A stretch of 52,906 nt of DNA. It comes from Acaryochloris sp. IP29b_bin.176. GTDB lineage: Bacteria > Cyanobacteriota > Cyanobacteriia > Thermosynechococcales > Thermosynechococcaceae. The stretch spans positions 1-52,906 of the forward strand of contig JANQPU010000118.1 of NCBI GenBank assembly GCA_028285315.1, given 5' to 3'. Each line of letters opens with the position of its first letter. Positions within the stretch are counted from its first letter, which is position 1. Of this stretch, positions 1 to 8,462 are shown piece after piece. The notes under the pieces are model-generated. The model saw nothing but the letters and a program-made list of their open reading frames with translations. It did no database searches and was not told the DNA's origin. The position numbers and the translations under genes were made by a program.

Positions 1-81
1 GCATCGAAACCGGGCATAGCCGAGGTTAGTCTTGCTTTGAAGAAGTGAGGCTCGGTTGGAGTGGCAATGAGGACAATCCAT
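1..81 (-). pseudogene. Transposase N-terminal zinc-ribbon fragment, cut by window edge
   Basis: Reading leftward from an ATG at 81, 27 codons stay open to the window edge. The peptide starts MDCPHCHSNRA and ends GYARFRC. The CPHC pair followed by a Gly-Tyr-Arg-Phe-Arg-Cys segment is the usual zinc-ribbon start of DDE transposases carried by cyanobacterial insertion sequences. The second zinc-binding half and the catalytic domain lie outside the window, so it cannot be told whether the element is whole. The family assignment is from motif recognition only. Confidence 0.5.
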
Positions 82-258
82 TAAATACAGACAGAGCAAG
101 GTTTAGGGACAGTACTCAACCTATCAAGATGGTGGTAATTTCTCAATTCTGGACAATCAGCCCTGACAGTTTCAGATTACCAGCTAAATAGTTTATTTGT
201 ACTTGTATTTTAGCGGTATTCAAGAATCATGGCGGTCAGAAATTAACCCTCAATGGGG

Positions 259-606
259 CTAAGCTTTGCAACCCACGAAGTAAGGAGAGAGAGAGGTGGG
301 TAATCCAGTCTCTTTATCCTTGGAAAAGCTGAACTGGGACTTAATTAACAGACTGATGGCTTCGTTCTCAGTGAGTTGGCTTTGCATGTTACTCATGGAA
401 CAACTACACATCTGCTTGGCTTGGGCGGGTGTTTTCCCTTTTTTCACCACTTTTTCGACGCATCCATCGTTGTAGCGTTGAACCAAAATGGGGTCATAGG
501 TGTGCTTTTGGCCAGCTAATGAGGCTTGGGGGAATGCGGCAACCACTAATCCAGCAGCGCTTGTAGTAGCGAGCAATCCAGCAATCATTTTGATTTGGCG
601 AGTCAT
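259..606 (-). CDS. Small secreted cysteine-containing protein
   Basis: A 115-residue protein of unknown function. The start is the ATG at 606 because AAGGAG lies a few bases upstream; an in-frame TTG at 621 overlaps that ribosome site and is less likely. Residues 1 to about 31 form a classic signal peptide: basic MTRQIK, a hydrophobic core, then an Ala-Ser-Leu-Ala site before GQKHTYD, so the product should be exported to the periplasm. The mature part has a KMCSCSM-like cysteine cluster (seen as QMCSCSM), one earlier Cys and a Cys near the end (VGCKA), which suggests disulfides or metal binding. No family is recognised. It stands alone, with no operon partner on its strand. Confidence 0.75.
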   Translation of the reverse strand: MTRQIKMIAGLLATTSAAGLVVAAFPQASLAGQKHTYDPILVQRYNDGCVEKVVKKGKTPAQAKQMCSCSMSNMQSQLTENEAISLLIKSQFSFSKDKETGLPTSLSPYFVGCKA

Positions 607-992
607 AGGAGTCTCCTTCAATGCAGAGGGGATAAAGAATTAGTGTTTGCTTAGATTTTGTGTCGTGGCCTGGACCAGATTGTTCCTTGGCTGCGGCTCA
701 CTGAAATTAAGAATATAATTTACGCCAGATGAAAAATATGATGCGTGTCACAGGAGATGGTGTTGTTTATCACTCCTTGTGTGGCAAGACAATCATCTAC
801 CTCTAGCCTGTCCTAACCCACTGTCATACCCAAAGTGGGGCTCTAATCTAAATCATGCCTTTAATTTTATTTCTGCGTAAGATTTGTAATGAATAGTAAT
901 TTTTGGGGCTTAAAACATCATTCAATCCTGCTTCAGATTCTGATTCTCTTTTTACACTAAAAGCGAATGACAACTTGGGAGCCCTCTGGATT
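607..992. other. Non-coding gap between divergent genes
   Basis: About 386 bases lie between the leader of the secreted protein (minus) and the SRPBCC gene (plus). It must carry both promoters. No ORF with a convincing start and no strong hairpin was seen. An open frame does run upstream of 993 to a TTG at 903, but the residues it adds resemble no domain. Confidence 0.5.
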
Positions 993-1535
993 ATGACTAT
1001 CTTCAGAAATGCGATTGGTGGACTGATTGGGCTGTTTCTACTCGTAGTTTTGGGAGGTTTAATTCTTTCTAGTGCAGTGCATGTTGAACGCAGCATATTG
1101 ATCAATGCACCTCCAGCCGCTATTTTCCCGATTGTGAGTAATTTGTCGGAGTGGTCCTCTTGGTCTCCCTGGGCAAAAATGGACCCAAATATGACTTTGA
1201 CTGTCGAAGGAAATGGGGTAGGGCAGACAATGCACTGGCAAAGTGAAGATCCGATGGTGGGAACAGGTACGCAAGAGGTTACAGCTTTAGATGAACTCAG
1301 CTATGTGCAGACTCACCTGGACTTTGGACAACAGGGAATGGCTGATGCAGCTTTTCAATTAACCCCTCAAGACAATGGTACGCTGGTTGCTTGGTCGCTA
1401 GATACAGATATGAGAGCGGGGGTACCTCGTTTAATGAAACCTATCAGTACTTATCTTCGATTTGTCTTGGATAGTGCGGTGGGGCAAGATTATGAAGCGG
1501 GATTGGCGAACCTCAAAGGATTAATAGAGCAATAG
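993..1535 (+). CDS. SRPBCC (START/Bet v1-like) family membrane-anchored protein
   Basis: A 180-residue protein. The ATG at 993 is chosen because GGGAG precedes it and because residues 4-25 then form an N-terminal membrane anchor (AIGGLIGLFLLVVLGG). The rest matches the polyketide-cyclase/SRPBCC fold: HVERSILINAPPAAIFPIV is the typical first strand and helix, followed by SEWSSWSPWAKMDP and later VAWSLDTDM. These proteins bind hydrophobic ligands in a deep cavity; the ligand here is unknown. An in-frame TTG at 903 would add 30 residues of no recognisable kind. Family assignment is firm; function is open. Confidence 0.8.
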   Translation: MTIFRNAIGGLIGLFLLVVLGGLILSSAVHVERSILINAPPAAIFPIVSNLSEWSSWSPWAKMDPNMTLTVEGNGVGQTMHWQSEDPMVGTGTQEVTALDELSYVQTHLDFGQQGMADAAFQLTPQDNGTLVAWSLDTDMRAGVPRLMKPISTYLRFVLDSAVGQDYEAGLANLKGLIEQ

Positions 1536-1586
1536 TAGTTTATTGATGGTTCTTCTAAGGCAGTGTTTTGCGTCGGGTAAAGGTGA

Positions 1587-1823
1587 TTCGAGATCAGCAG
1601 TAATGGAAAAAATACGGCCTATCGAGAAGCCGAGAGGCTGATAGAAGCTGCTCGCCTTGAAGGGGCAACGGAGCTGGATCTCAGTGATATCGGCTTGAGT
1701 GAACTGCCAGAGTCGATTGGCTCCCTTTCCCATCTGCGATCGCATAGATCTGAGCGAGAAGTGCTATGGGAGCGAGGGGCTAGCGCTATCAAAGACTATC
1801 TGCAAAATAGTGATGGGGGTTAG
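1587..1823 (+). pseudogene. Gutted leucine-rich-repeat protein remnant
   Basis: One open frame without a start codon reads from 1587 to a TAG at 1821. It encodes AYREAERLIEAARLEGATEL, then one leucine-rich repeat (LDLSDIGLSELPESIGSLSH), and then jumps to a tail, EVLWERGASAIKDYLQNS. In cyanobacterial LRR proteins the first part is the usual N-terminus and a tail of this kind closes the protein, so the central repeats seem to have been lost by internal deletion, with the start codon also lost. The TAG ends three bases before the ATG of the DUF790 gene. Confidence 0.65.
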
Positions 1824-1826
1824 AGG

Positions 1827-3044
1827 ATGTTGCCCTCTGACTTACTGATGCATCGCTTTCAAGGCGAAGCGATTATTCCGAAGCGGTTGGCGGTGAATAC
1901 GAACAATCTTGCGATCGCAACAGAAGCCATCGATTGTTTTAAAGCAGCCTGTAATCAAACCCGAGGAGAACTCAACCAACAGCTACAAGATCTAGAAGGA
2001 GACGGGACTGATTACCGAATCAAGCGGGGACTGGCTCACCTCCTATCCAGCGGCTTTTCCACCTTTGAAGTCATTAGCCCTCTCGATCCGCCGATGTTAC
2101 GCCAACGGGTCTTTACGTTGGCTGCTCAGACGGTTCCGAGTCCTGCCGCAACCCCACAAACCTTAGAACGATTAGCAGTTAATTTGAGTCAGGAACTAGA
2201 ACGAGAGGTCAGTGCTATCCAAATTCGGGAAGGGTTATATGCAGATCGACCGGACAATCAGATCTTGACTGCGTTTGATTCTCCTACGCCCGAAGCTTTG
2301 CTGCATCGCTATAATTTGTCTCAGGTCCAGGGCGTCTTCTACAAAGCGACTCAAATTATCATTCATGCCCATCGCAATGATCCGGGAGAGTATAAGCTGC
2401 TCTTTCGATACCTGAAGCTATTTAGCTTGATGGCTTATATCGAGGGCGATGCTGATCAGGGTTTTACCCTCAAAATTGATGGTCCTGCCAGTGTATTTAG
2501 TGCTAGTACTCGTTATGGGTTGGCTTTAGCGAAACTTTTGCCAGCACTACTACACGTGACCCGTTGGAGCCTAACCGCAACTTTAACGAGTAAAGATACT
2601 TACTCCCAGAAACAGCGAACTAGTCGATTCAGCCTTGATTCCGAGTGCGGATTAGTTAGCCATTACCCCCCTGGCAAACCCTATGACAGTATGCTCGAAG
2701 CCAGCTTTGCTGAACGCTGGCAGAAAACCAAAACGGAGTGGAAGCTGGAGCGCGAAATTGATCTGATTCCTATCCCAGGAAGTGTTATGATTCCAGACTT
2801 TCGTCTAGTTCATCCTGATGGCCGGACATTTCTACTGGAGATAGTCGGCTATTGGCGACCCGAGTATTTGAAGAAGAAATTTTCCCAGGTTCGACAGGCT
2901 GATCGGTCGGACTTGATTTTAGCGATTTCAGAACGTCTCAACCTTGATAAAGCTGGGGTGAACTTTCGTAATACTCCGGCTCGCTTAGTCTGGTTCAAAG
3001 ATAAACTTTCCCCCAAAGCAGTGTTGCAAGTTTTGGCTGATTAG
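1827..3044 (+). CDS. DUF790 family nuclease (Bax1-like)
   Basis: A 405-residue protein of the DUF790 family. MLPSDLLMHRFQGEAIIPKR is the characteristic start of the family. Archaeal members (Bax1) bind the XPB helicase and act as structure-specific nucleases. The C-terminal third carries a PD-(D/E)XK-like core: IPDFRLVHPDG followed by LLEIVGYWRPEYL, where the Asp and the Glu of LEIVGYW are the expected metal ligands. Length is normal for the family. The usual genetic partner, an XPB-type helicase, is not beside it: the upstream neighbour is a dead LRR gene and the downstream gene is convergent. A role in DNA repair is therefore inferred from the family only. Confidence 0.8.
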   Translation: MLPSDLLMHRFQGEAIIPKRLAVNTNNLAIATEAIDCFKAACNQTRGELNQQLQDLEGDGTDYRIKRGLAHLLSSGFSTFEVISPLDPPMLRQRVFTLAAQTVPSPAATPQTLERLAVNLSQELEREVSAIQIREGLYADRPDNQILTAFDSPTPEALLHRYNLSQVQGVFYKATQIIIHAHRNDPGEYKLLFRYLKLFSLMAYIEGDADQGFTLKIDGPASVFSASTRYGLALAKLLPALLHVTRWSLTATLTSKDTYSQKQRTSRFSLDSECGLVSHYPPGKPYDSMLEASFAERWQKTKTEWKLEREIDLIPIPGSVMIPDFRLVHPDGRTFLLEIVGYWRPEYLKKKFSQVRQADRSDLILAISERLNLDKAGVNFRNTPARLVWFKDKLSPKAVLQVLAD

Positions 3045-3060
3045 AAATACACCGCTTACC

Positions 3061-3570
3061 TCAAACAATGCCTTTCATCGTCTTAACCTGTTTGACGAAA
3101 GTCTGAGGTTTATCGGGAGTAATGACAATAACGTTGCGATCAAATTTAAGGACAACACAACGCCGTCTATCGGTCGCTAACGCTCGGTAGGACCCCAGGC
3201 GTTTATTCCGAAAAAAGCCAGAAAAACTAAATAGCCCCCCATTGCCCATGGTTTTGATCGATCCTTCCATGGCATTTGAGTCAGCTTCAACAGTCTGTAA
3301 CCCCTGTAACGATATTGGTGTATTCCAGACCAGACGTTTCACTAGTACAGCATCTGGGGTGAGGACATACCCTCGGACTGTAAACAATGCAGTGATTAGC
3401 AGTATGCAGAGAGGAATGCCCACCATGCTGAGGACCCAGATCCAATTACCTTTTGGTCCTGTTAATAGGCCGACAACCGCTATGCCAATCAATATCAAAC
3501 TAGTTACCCCAGAGATAGTTTTTAAGGTCATTCCCCAGGGTGCAGAGTAGGTTGTCGCGACTAGATCCAT
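3061..3570 (-). CDS. PH-domain-containing membrane protein
   Basis: A 169-residue protein. The ATG at 3570 has GAGG upstream; a TTG two codons earlier is also in frame. Two hydrophobic segments (about residues 17-36 and 46-64: TLKTISGVTSLILIGIAV and WIWVLSMVGIPLCILLITAL) are followed by a soluble domain beginning RGYVLTPDAVLVKRLVWNTP and ending VIVITPDKPQTFVKQV. That arrangement, two helices then a strand-rich module with a terminal P-x-x-F-V helix, is typical of bacterial PH-domain (YdbT/DUF304-like) proteins. The role is unknown. The gene is convergent with the DUF790 gene, with a 16-bp gap, and has an iterated repeat in its upstream region. Confidence 0.7.
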   Translation of the reverse strand: MDLVATTYSAPWGMTLKTISGVTSLILIGIAVVGLLTGPKGNWIWVLSMVGIPLCILLITALFTVRGYVLTPDAVLVKRLVWNTPISLQGLQTVEADSNAMEGSIKTMGNGGLFSFSGFFRNKRLGSYRALATDRRRCVVLKFDRNVIVITPDKPQTFVKQVKTMKGIV

Positions 3571-3600
3571 CTTCAAATCCTCTACCTAGGAAAAATTATC

Positions 3601-3663
3601 CACCTGAAATATTTATGCACCTAAAATACTGACGATCAAAAAGGTTTATGCACCTAAAATATT
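3601..3663. promoter_or_regulatory. Three copies of a 13-bp box, CACCTRAAATAYT
   Basis: CACCTGAAATATT (3601), CACCTAAAATACT (3618) and CACCTAAAATATT (3651) lie 30 to 95 bases upstream of the PH-domain gene. Starts are 17 and 33 bases apart, close to one and a half and three helical turns. The last two are part of a longer 19-bp repeat, TTTATGCACCTAAAATAYT. Iterated boxes at this position look like an operator, though a small decayed repeat is also possible. Confidence 0.4.
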
Positions 3664-3746
3664 GGTCTACCTAGAGCTTGTATCAGTGTCTGATAATTAA
3701 ATGCTATGTGTTCCGATTATAGCCAAGTTCCTTATTCTCACTGACA

Positions 3747-4051
3747 ATGAGCCCTATTCCCTTGTTTCAATGCAAGAGGCATGTGTCCATGCCTCTTGCA
3801 TTTATGTCAATCCCAGCAGCGGCCCCGGTTTTTGCAGCACCTGCCCATCTTGTGAGATCTCAATCTGGGAGTCGAGTCAATATCCGTTCTGGCCCTAGTA
3901 CTTCTACATATTCTCCACACTATGGGTTAGTAGGCGTCGCGCTTGGATCATTGACCCAGCAGTGAGTAACGATGACTATTCCTGGTTTTACACCAAATTT
4001 GCTTTAGATGCCGAAGGGTGGATCCGAGGGAACTTTAATTTCTTCTCTTAG
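3747..4051 (+). pseudogene. Secreted SH3-domain protein, frameshifted
   Basis: The frame starting at 3747 encodes a hydrophobic leader ending PVFAAPAHLV, then GSRVNIRSGPSTSTYSPHYG, a typical bacterial SH3b start, and runs into a TGA at about 3963. The continuation is in another frame from about 3930: IIDPAVSNDDYSWFYTKFAL, then DAEGWIRGNFNFFS and a TAG at 4049. Joined, they give one complete SH3 domain, so a small insertion or deletion near 3928-3940 has broken the gene. Such proteins usually bind cell-wall material in the periplasm. The real start codon is uncertain. Confidence 0.7.
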
Positions 4052-4097
4052 CCATTAATGGTATAACTCTCTGTTGCCATGGATGGAGAAGGGATCA

Positions 4098-4140
4098 CTG
4101 CTTCACCCTTAGTTCCAAGCCAAGGGTGAAGCAGTTTTTC
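4098..4140 (+). terminator. Rho-independent terminator
   Basis: CTGCTTCACCCTT (4098-4110) pairs perfectly with AAGGGTGAAGCAG (4122-4134) across an 11-base loop, and TTTTTC follows directly. It closes the transcript of the broken SH3 gene and insulates the SDR gene that starts at 4203. Confidence 0.8.
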
Positions 4141-4202
4141 TACTTCTGTTACAGTCAAGAAGAGGCAACTTGGTAACTCTTTAGTAGATACAATCAGCAC
4201 CT

Positions 4203-4967
4203 ATGGCGACTAAAAAAGTATTGGTAACTGGAGCAACGGGTCAAACCGGATCGATTGTGGTGCACAAACTCCGTGAACGAGCCGATAAATTTGAGGTCAT
4301 TAGCTTTGTCCGCTCCGAAACGAAAGCGCAGGAAAAGCTGGGTTCTTTGAAAGGGGTGATTGTCGGCGATATCACCGATCGCGCTAGTATCGATCGTGCG
4401 ATCGCAGGCTGTGAGGCTCTAGTGATTTTATCCAGCTCTGCTCCAGTGATGAAAGGTCCTCCCCAACCCGGACAACGACCTGAATTTGAGTTTCCACCAG
4501 GAGCTTACCCTGAAGACATTGACTATAAAGGCCAAAAAAATCTGATTGATGCAGCTGCAGCGACAGGTGTTGCACATATTGTCCAAGTGGGTTCGATGGG
4601 GGGCACGGATGAGAACCACTATCTCAACACCCTTGGTAACGGCAATATCTTAATTTGGAAGCGACGAGCTGAACAATACCTCATTGATTCTGGCATTACC
4701 TACACAATTATCCGGGCGGGTGGATTAATGGATGAGCCCGGTGGCCATCGTGAAATTATTGTTGGTAAAGATGATTCATTCTTTATTCCCGAGCGAAATA
4801 TGCCTCACAAACTGCCTCGTGCGGATGTTGCTGAGGTTGTCGTTCAGGCCCTACTAGAACCCAATGCCCAGAATAAAGCCTTTGATGTGGTGACCCGTGA
4901 GGAAGGCGAAGCTCCTCCAACCTCTGATTTTGCCACGCTATTTGCTCAAACGACACCTGGCCTCTAA
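4203..4967 (+). CDS. Atypical SDR, NAD(P)H-binding oxidoreductase or epimerase-like
   Basis: A 254-residue protein. KKVLVTGATGQTGSIVVHKL is the Rossmann nucleotide-binding start (TGATGQTG), residues 5-22. The rest follows the NAD(P)-binding/NmrA-like 'atypical SDR' pattern: VIVGDITDRASIDRAIAGCE, the strand HIVQVGSMGG, and a WKRRAEQYLIDSGITYTIIR segment, where atypical SDRs place a helix-strand pair rather than the catalytic YxxxK; no YxxxK is present. A plant homologue class of this type (At5g02240-like) binds NADP. The substrate is unknown. It is a single gene between the terminator at 4098-4140 and the convergent GAF sensor gene. Confidence 0.8.
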   Translation: MATKKVLVTGATGQTGSIVVHKLRERADKFEVISFVRSETKAQEKLGSLKGVIVGDITDRASIDRAIAGCEALVILSSSAPVMKGPPQPGQRPEFEFPPGAYPEDIDYKGQKNLIDAAAATGVAHIVQVGSMGGTDENHYLNTLGNGNILIWKRRAEQYLIDSGITYTIIRAGGLMDEPGGHREIIVGKDDSFFIPERNMPHKLPRADVAEVVVQALLEPNAQNKAFDVVTREEGEAPPTSDFATLFAQTTPGL

Positions 4968-5052
4968 CAGCTTCAACACTATAAATATGCGGGTTATTGT
5001 GTTTGGTTAGGTTCTCATCCAACAGTGAGTAGTGGACTTGAGCTTTGGTTCG

Positions 5053-7578
5053 TTAACCTTCAAAGTGAGGTCCTTCAATAGGCATCACTGTTTCTAGCTG
5101 ATCGATAGACGTCTGCATCGATTGGGCTTGAGTCTTAAGAAGCTGCAAAAACTGGCTTACCTCAAAAACTTGATGGCTTGCCATTGAGGATGTTTGGAGG
5201 TGACTACTGACTAGTTGAGTGATTCTTACGATCTGAGTATTGAGTTGAGTAATCTCGGTATTTAGATTGGAGGATAGCTGCTCAGGTCGGAAGGATTGTC
5301 CCGAACTGCTGCTTGTTTCTCGGGTTAGAGGTTCCAGAATCGCTGTTTTTTGTTGAAGATCCCGTTGCAAAGACTCGATTAAGGGCTTCATTTGGGTTAT
5401 GTTGTCGTCCAACTTCTGAGCGATATTGCTGATGTTCTTGGCGACACTGAACACTTCTTGCTGGGAACCGGAGTCCTGCGTGGCTTTAACAGCGATATTC
5501 TTCGCCTGCAACTGAATCTGAGAGGAGAGCTGGCTAACCAGAATGCGGACTTGAGAAATCTGCTGCATGGGTTTCTCAAGTTCCTGAAGCTGAGTGACAG
5601 CTGCCTGAGCTACCGTTGGCATTTGGTGTGGGTCATTAACCGATTGATTGAGATGGTCATTAACCGATTGATTGAGATGTTCTTGAGCTGTTTCCACTTG
5701 GGCCAGAATCTGATGGCTATGAGATTGGAATTGCCTTGTGATGGTGTTGAGGTCTTGGGCGAAATCTATGATTGTTTGTAGGAGCGTATAAGCTGATTGG
5801 GCCGTTTCTAAATGTTGATGAGTTCCTTGGATCAAAAACTGAAGGCTGGGTCGATTGGCTCGGAGATACTCCAAGAGTTGATGTTTGAGGGTTTGAAGCT
5901 GCTGATTGCCTGCCTGTGTTTGAGTCGTATTTGCGACCCAATCCTGTTCTGTTCGAGTCAGGATGTCGGCTTGTTCCAGCGCATGACCGACTTGGATGCC
6001 GATTTGAGTCAAGAGATCTATCTCAGTGGGGTGCCACGTTCTTGGCCCCGAACACTGATGAGCAATTAATAATCCAAATAAATGATCTTCCGTGAGAATA
6101 GGAACCACCAAGTTGGCTTGCACACCATAGGCTTCCAGCTGTTGAAGGTGACAATCCGTTAGGCCAGCCTCATAGACATTATTGATGGCTTGGACCCGCC
6201 CAGTCCGATATTGTTCAACGTAACCTTCTGCAAAGCATGGATCTGAAATCTTGGCCCACAACATTTTGGCAATACCCGGTTGCACTGCTTCAGCAGCAAC
6301 GGTTCCGTACCAATTTTCATCAAAGCTGTAGACAATGACGCGGTCTGCTCTGAGAACTTTGCGACTCTCTTGGACCGTAGTAGCGAGGATCTCTTCTATT
6401 TGTAATGATCCTCGTATACGCTGCGTCAGACCCATCAACATCTGCAATTGATTGACTTGGCTATCAAGCTGACTCATCATTCGAGCCCGGTCTAAGGCAT
6501 AGCCGACTTGTAACGCTAATTGTCTGAACAATTCAATTTCGGATGGATTCCAATCCCTGGGTCTGGCGCACTGGTTAGCACATAATAGACCAAACAGTTC
6601 GTCATTTTGGAGGATAGGAGCCACGATATTGGCTTTAATCGCAAATCTCTCCAACAATCCAATATGGCAATCGTTCAGCCCCACCTTGTAGATATTGTCG
6701 ATCGCCCGCACTCGACCCTGACGATATTGCTCCTGATACCCTTCTTTAAAACACGGTTCCACTAGGGATGACCATAATAATTTGGGATAGCCAGGAGCCA
6801 CAGATTCTGCAACAAAGGTGCCATCACCGTCTGGGTCCAAAGCAAAGATAGTCACGCGATCAGTCTGTAAGATTTGACGGACCTCTTCCACGCTTGTTTT
6901 CAACAAATCTTCTTCGGAAAGTGCAACATGGAGTTGACCAATAAATTGCATCAACAATTCTGCTCGGGCCGCTTCATGTTCTTGAAAATGCATGAGGCTG
7001 GGTACCTGGGCGTCAATCAGGCTGATATTATTCGCGAGATCCAATAACTCGTCATTACTCCCTCTTTCTATCTCTGACCCGGTTTCTTGTCGATATAGCC
7101 GATTCACCAATTGATTAGAATGCTGAGCTGCCTGGCGAAGGGGACGTAGCTCACGATTGATTAACCAAATGGCAAGACTCCCCGATAGGATGGCCATAGC
7201 GCCTGTACCCAAAAGCAAGGGAGGGATACGGTTCTGTAACGTGGTCTGGGCTTTATCCCAATTGGCTGAGTTTGTGGGTCTGGTGGTACTCAGCTGTTCA
7301 TTGAGCATCTCGCCGGTGAAGTAGGTCGCGGTTCCCACAACTAGAACGGGTAATGAGCTCAAAGCAATGACCCAAGCAATTAATCTTGCTTTGATTGAGG
7401 TGAAATGCTCTCTTTGGGTAGAGGGCTCTTTCGGGCTTTTTTGCTCTGCATATCCCCCTGAATTGGGCACAGAAGAAACAGACTCTACTTGCTCTGATCC
7501 AGAAGGGGGAAGAGATGGCGGCGTCACGGTGCATACCTCGTGGCTAGATGATGTTAATTCTGTATTTCCGCAATTCAA
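5053..7578 (-). CDS. Membrane sensor with two DXCF-type cyanobacteriochrome GAF domains
   Basis: An 841-residue protein (numbered from a TTG at 7578; a GTG at 7527 with GAGG eight bases upstream may be the true start). Order: cytoplasmic N-terminus, membrane helices about 66-87 and 118-140, a HAMP-like linker to about 200, GAF1 about 218-365, GAF2 about 395-540, then a long coiled coil. Each GAF has a Cys-His pair typical of the bilin-binding site (NDCHIGLLE, Cys304; TDCHLQQLE, Cys476) and a second Cys in a DXCF-like motif exactly 28 residues earlier (EPCF, Cys276; DPCF, Cys448). In DXCF cyanobacteriochromes such as TePixJ the two cysteines have the same spacing and hold phycoviolobilin. The C-terminus (about 560-840) aligns only loosely with a chemoreceptor signalling hairpin and lacks its conserved tip. 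A PixJ-like phototaxis or light sensor is inferred; bilin binding is untested. Confidence 0.75.
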   Translation of the reverse strand: MNCGNTELTSSSHEVCTVTPPSLPPSGSEQVESVSSVPNSGGYAEQKSPKEPSTQREHFTSIKARLIAWVIALSSLPVLVVGTATYFTGEMLNEQLSTTRPTNSANWDKAQTTLQNRIPPLLLGTGAMAILSGSLAIWLINRELRPLRQAAQHSNQLVNRLYRQETGSEIERGSNDELLDLANNISLIDAQVPSLMHFQEHEAARAELLMQFIGQLHVALSEEDLLKTSVEEVRQILQTDRVTIFALDPDGDGTFVAESVAPGYPKLLWSSLVEPCFKEGYQEQYRQGRVRAIDNIYKVGLNDCHIGLLERFAIKANIVAPILQNDELFGLLCANQCARPRDWNPSEIELFRQLALQVGYALDRARMMSQLDSQVNQLQMLMGLTQRIRGSLQIEEILATTVQESRKVLRADRVIVYSFDENWYGTVAAEAVQPGIAKMLWAKISDPCFAEGYVEQYRTGRVQAINNVYEAGLTDCHLQQLEAYGVQANLVVPILTEDHLFGLLIAHQCSGPRTWHPTEIDLLTQIGIQVGHALEQADILTRTEQDWVANTTQTQAGNQQLQTLKHQLLEYLRANRPSLQFLIQGTHQHLETAQSAYTLLQTIIDFAQDLNTITRQFQSHSHQILAQVETAQEHLNQSVNDHLNQSVNDPHQMPTVAQAAVTQLQELEKPMQQISQVRILVSQLSSQIQLQAKNIAVKATQDSGSQQEVFSVAKNISNIAQKLDDNITQMKPLIESLQRDLQQKTAILEPLTRETSSSSGQSFRPEQLSSNLNTEITQLNTQIVRITQLVSSHLQTSSMASHQVFEVSQFLQLLKTQAQSMQTSIDQLETVMPIEGPHFEG
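5631..5678 (-). repeat. Perfect 24-bp tandem duplication inside the GAF sensor gene
   Basis: The 24-base unit at 5631-5654 is repeated without change at 5655-5678. It keeps the frame and duplicates eight residues (HLNQSVND) in the coiled-coil region. Being perfect, it is probably recent, and it could expand or contract by slippage. Confidence 0.9.
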
Positions 7579-7818
7579 TGTTTTGAATAATGTTCAAACT
7601 CGAATGAGCATTCTACGAATAAATTCAAGTCTATTGCGCACGTCTCAGCCGATTGGGTGTTCCAATAGCCTCTTTTTTTCTCCTCATGCAAACCAGCAAA
7701 TCAGGAATTTTCTTCGCACCCCCCTTTAAGATACCTGGAATCTATATCTCCAGTCATGTTTGCTCAAAAGGATTATGGAAGGGATTGGTCACAACCAGCG
7801 GGATAGCTGAAGAAGGGT

Positions 7819-8352
7819 TTAGCTGTTGTTGCGCTGGGAGCGGCGATTTTGCCTCAGTCGTAGGGCTAGCCATAAACCCATGAAGTAGCCAAGAATTGCA
7901 GCCAGGCATCCCATAACGAAACAGCCCGTAAACCAAGTTGCGATAAAACCGGGTCCTAAAGCCAGGAGTTCTTGCCAGTGAAGTGTTTGGAGTTGCTCAA
8001 CTTCAAATTCCTGAGCTTGCAGCAACCATTGACCAACATGGAAGTTAAAAGCAAATAATGGCAAATAGGTGAAGGGATTACTAATCCAAGTCGCGGCAGC
8101 TGCAGTTAATTTATTTCCCTGAATACAAGCTGCTAGAAACACGCCGAATAGGATTTGAAATCCGAAAATAGGGAACATGCCAGCAAAAGCTCCAACAGCT
8201 AATCCCCGTGCGATCGCATTTGGGCTGCCCTGCAATCGAATAAACCTTAAGTAAAAGTAGCGTCCACGCCGTTGCCAAGTGATCTTTTTGCGATGGGATG
8301 TTGTGCGGCAGCAGAAATGTTTTCGGTTAAAGCGATGGTTAGGTTGGCGCAT
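7819..8352 (-). CDS. DUF2062 membrane protein
   Basis: A 177-residue protein from the ATG at 8352 (a TTG at 8370 would add six residues). A very basic N-terminus (RKKITWQRRGRYFYLRFIRL) precedes QGSPNAIARGLAVGAFAGMF, the hallmark of DUF2062, then hydrophobic helices (PIFGFQILFGVFLAACIQGN and a C-terminal GFIATWFTGCFVMGCLAAIL). NKLTAAAATWISNPFTYLPL is the conserved loop. It is an inner-membrane protein of unknown role. It lies 110 bases behind tsaE on the same strand and may be the last gene of that transcript. Confidence 0.85.
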   Translation of the reverse strand: MRQPNHRFNRKHFCCRTTSHRKKITWQRRGRYFYLRFIRLQGSPNAIARGLAVGAFAGMFPIFGFQILFGVFLAACIQGNKLTAAAATWISNPFTYLPLFAFNFHVGQWLLQAQEFEVEQLQTLHWQELLALGPGFIATWFTGCFVMGCLAAILGYFMGLWLALRLRQNRRSQRNNS

Positions 8353-8462
8353 CCGGTAGCGTTTGGACAAACAATTGTTCGTCCAGAACTTTGATCTCTC
8401 AGCTCAATATAACCAAACACTAGAAGCTTTGCATTCTATATCTGCCTAGTATCCAAAGCTAG

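Noticed and set aside
848-1105. 85-codon minus-strand frame across the SRPBCC start
   Set aside because: It lies antisense to a clear SRPBCC gene and shows no domain.
3701-3898. 65-codon plus-strand frame beginning MLCVPIIAKF
   Set aside because: It overlaps the SH3 gene remnant in another frame and has no domain.
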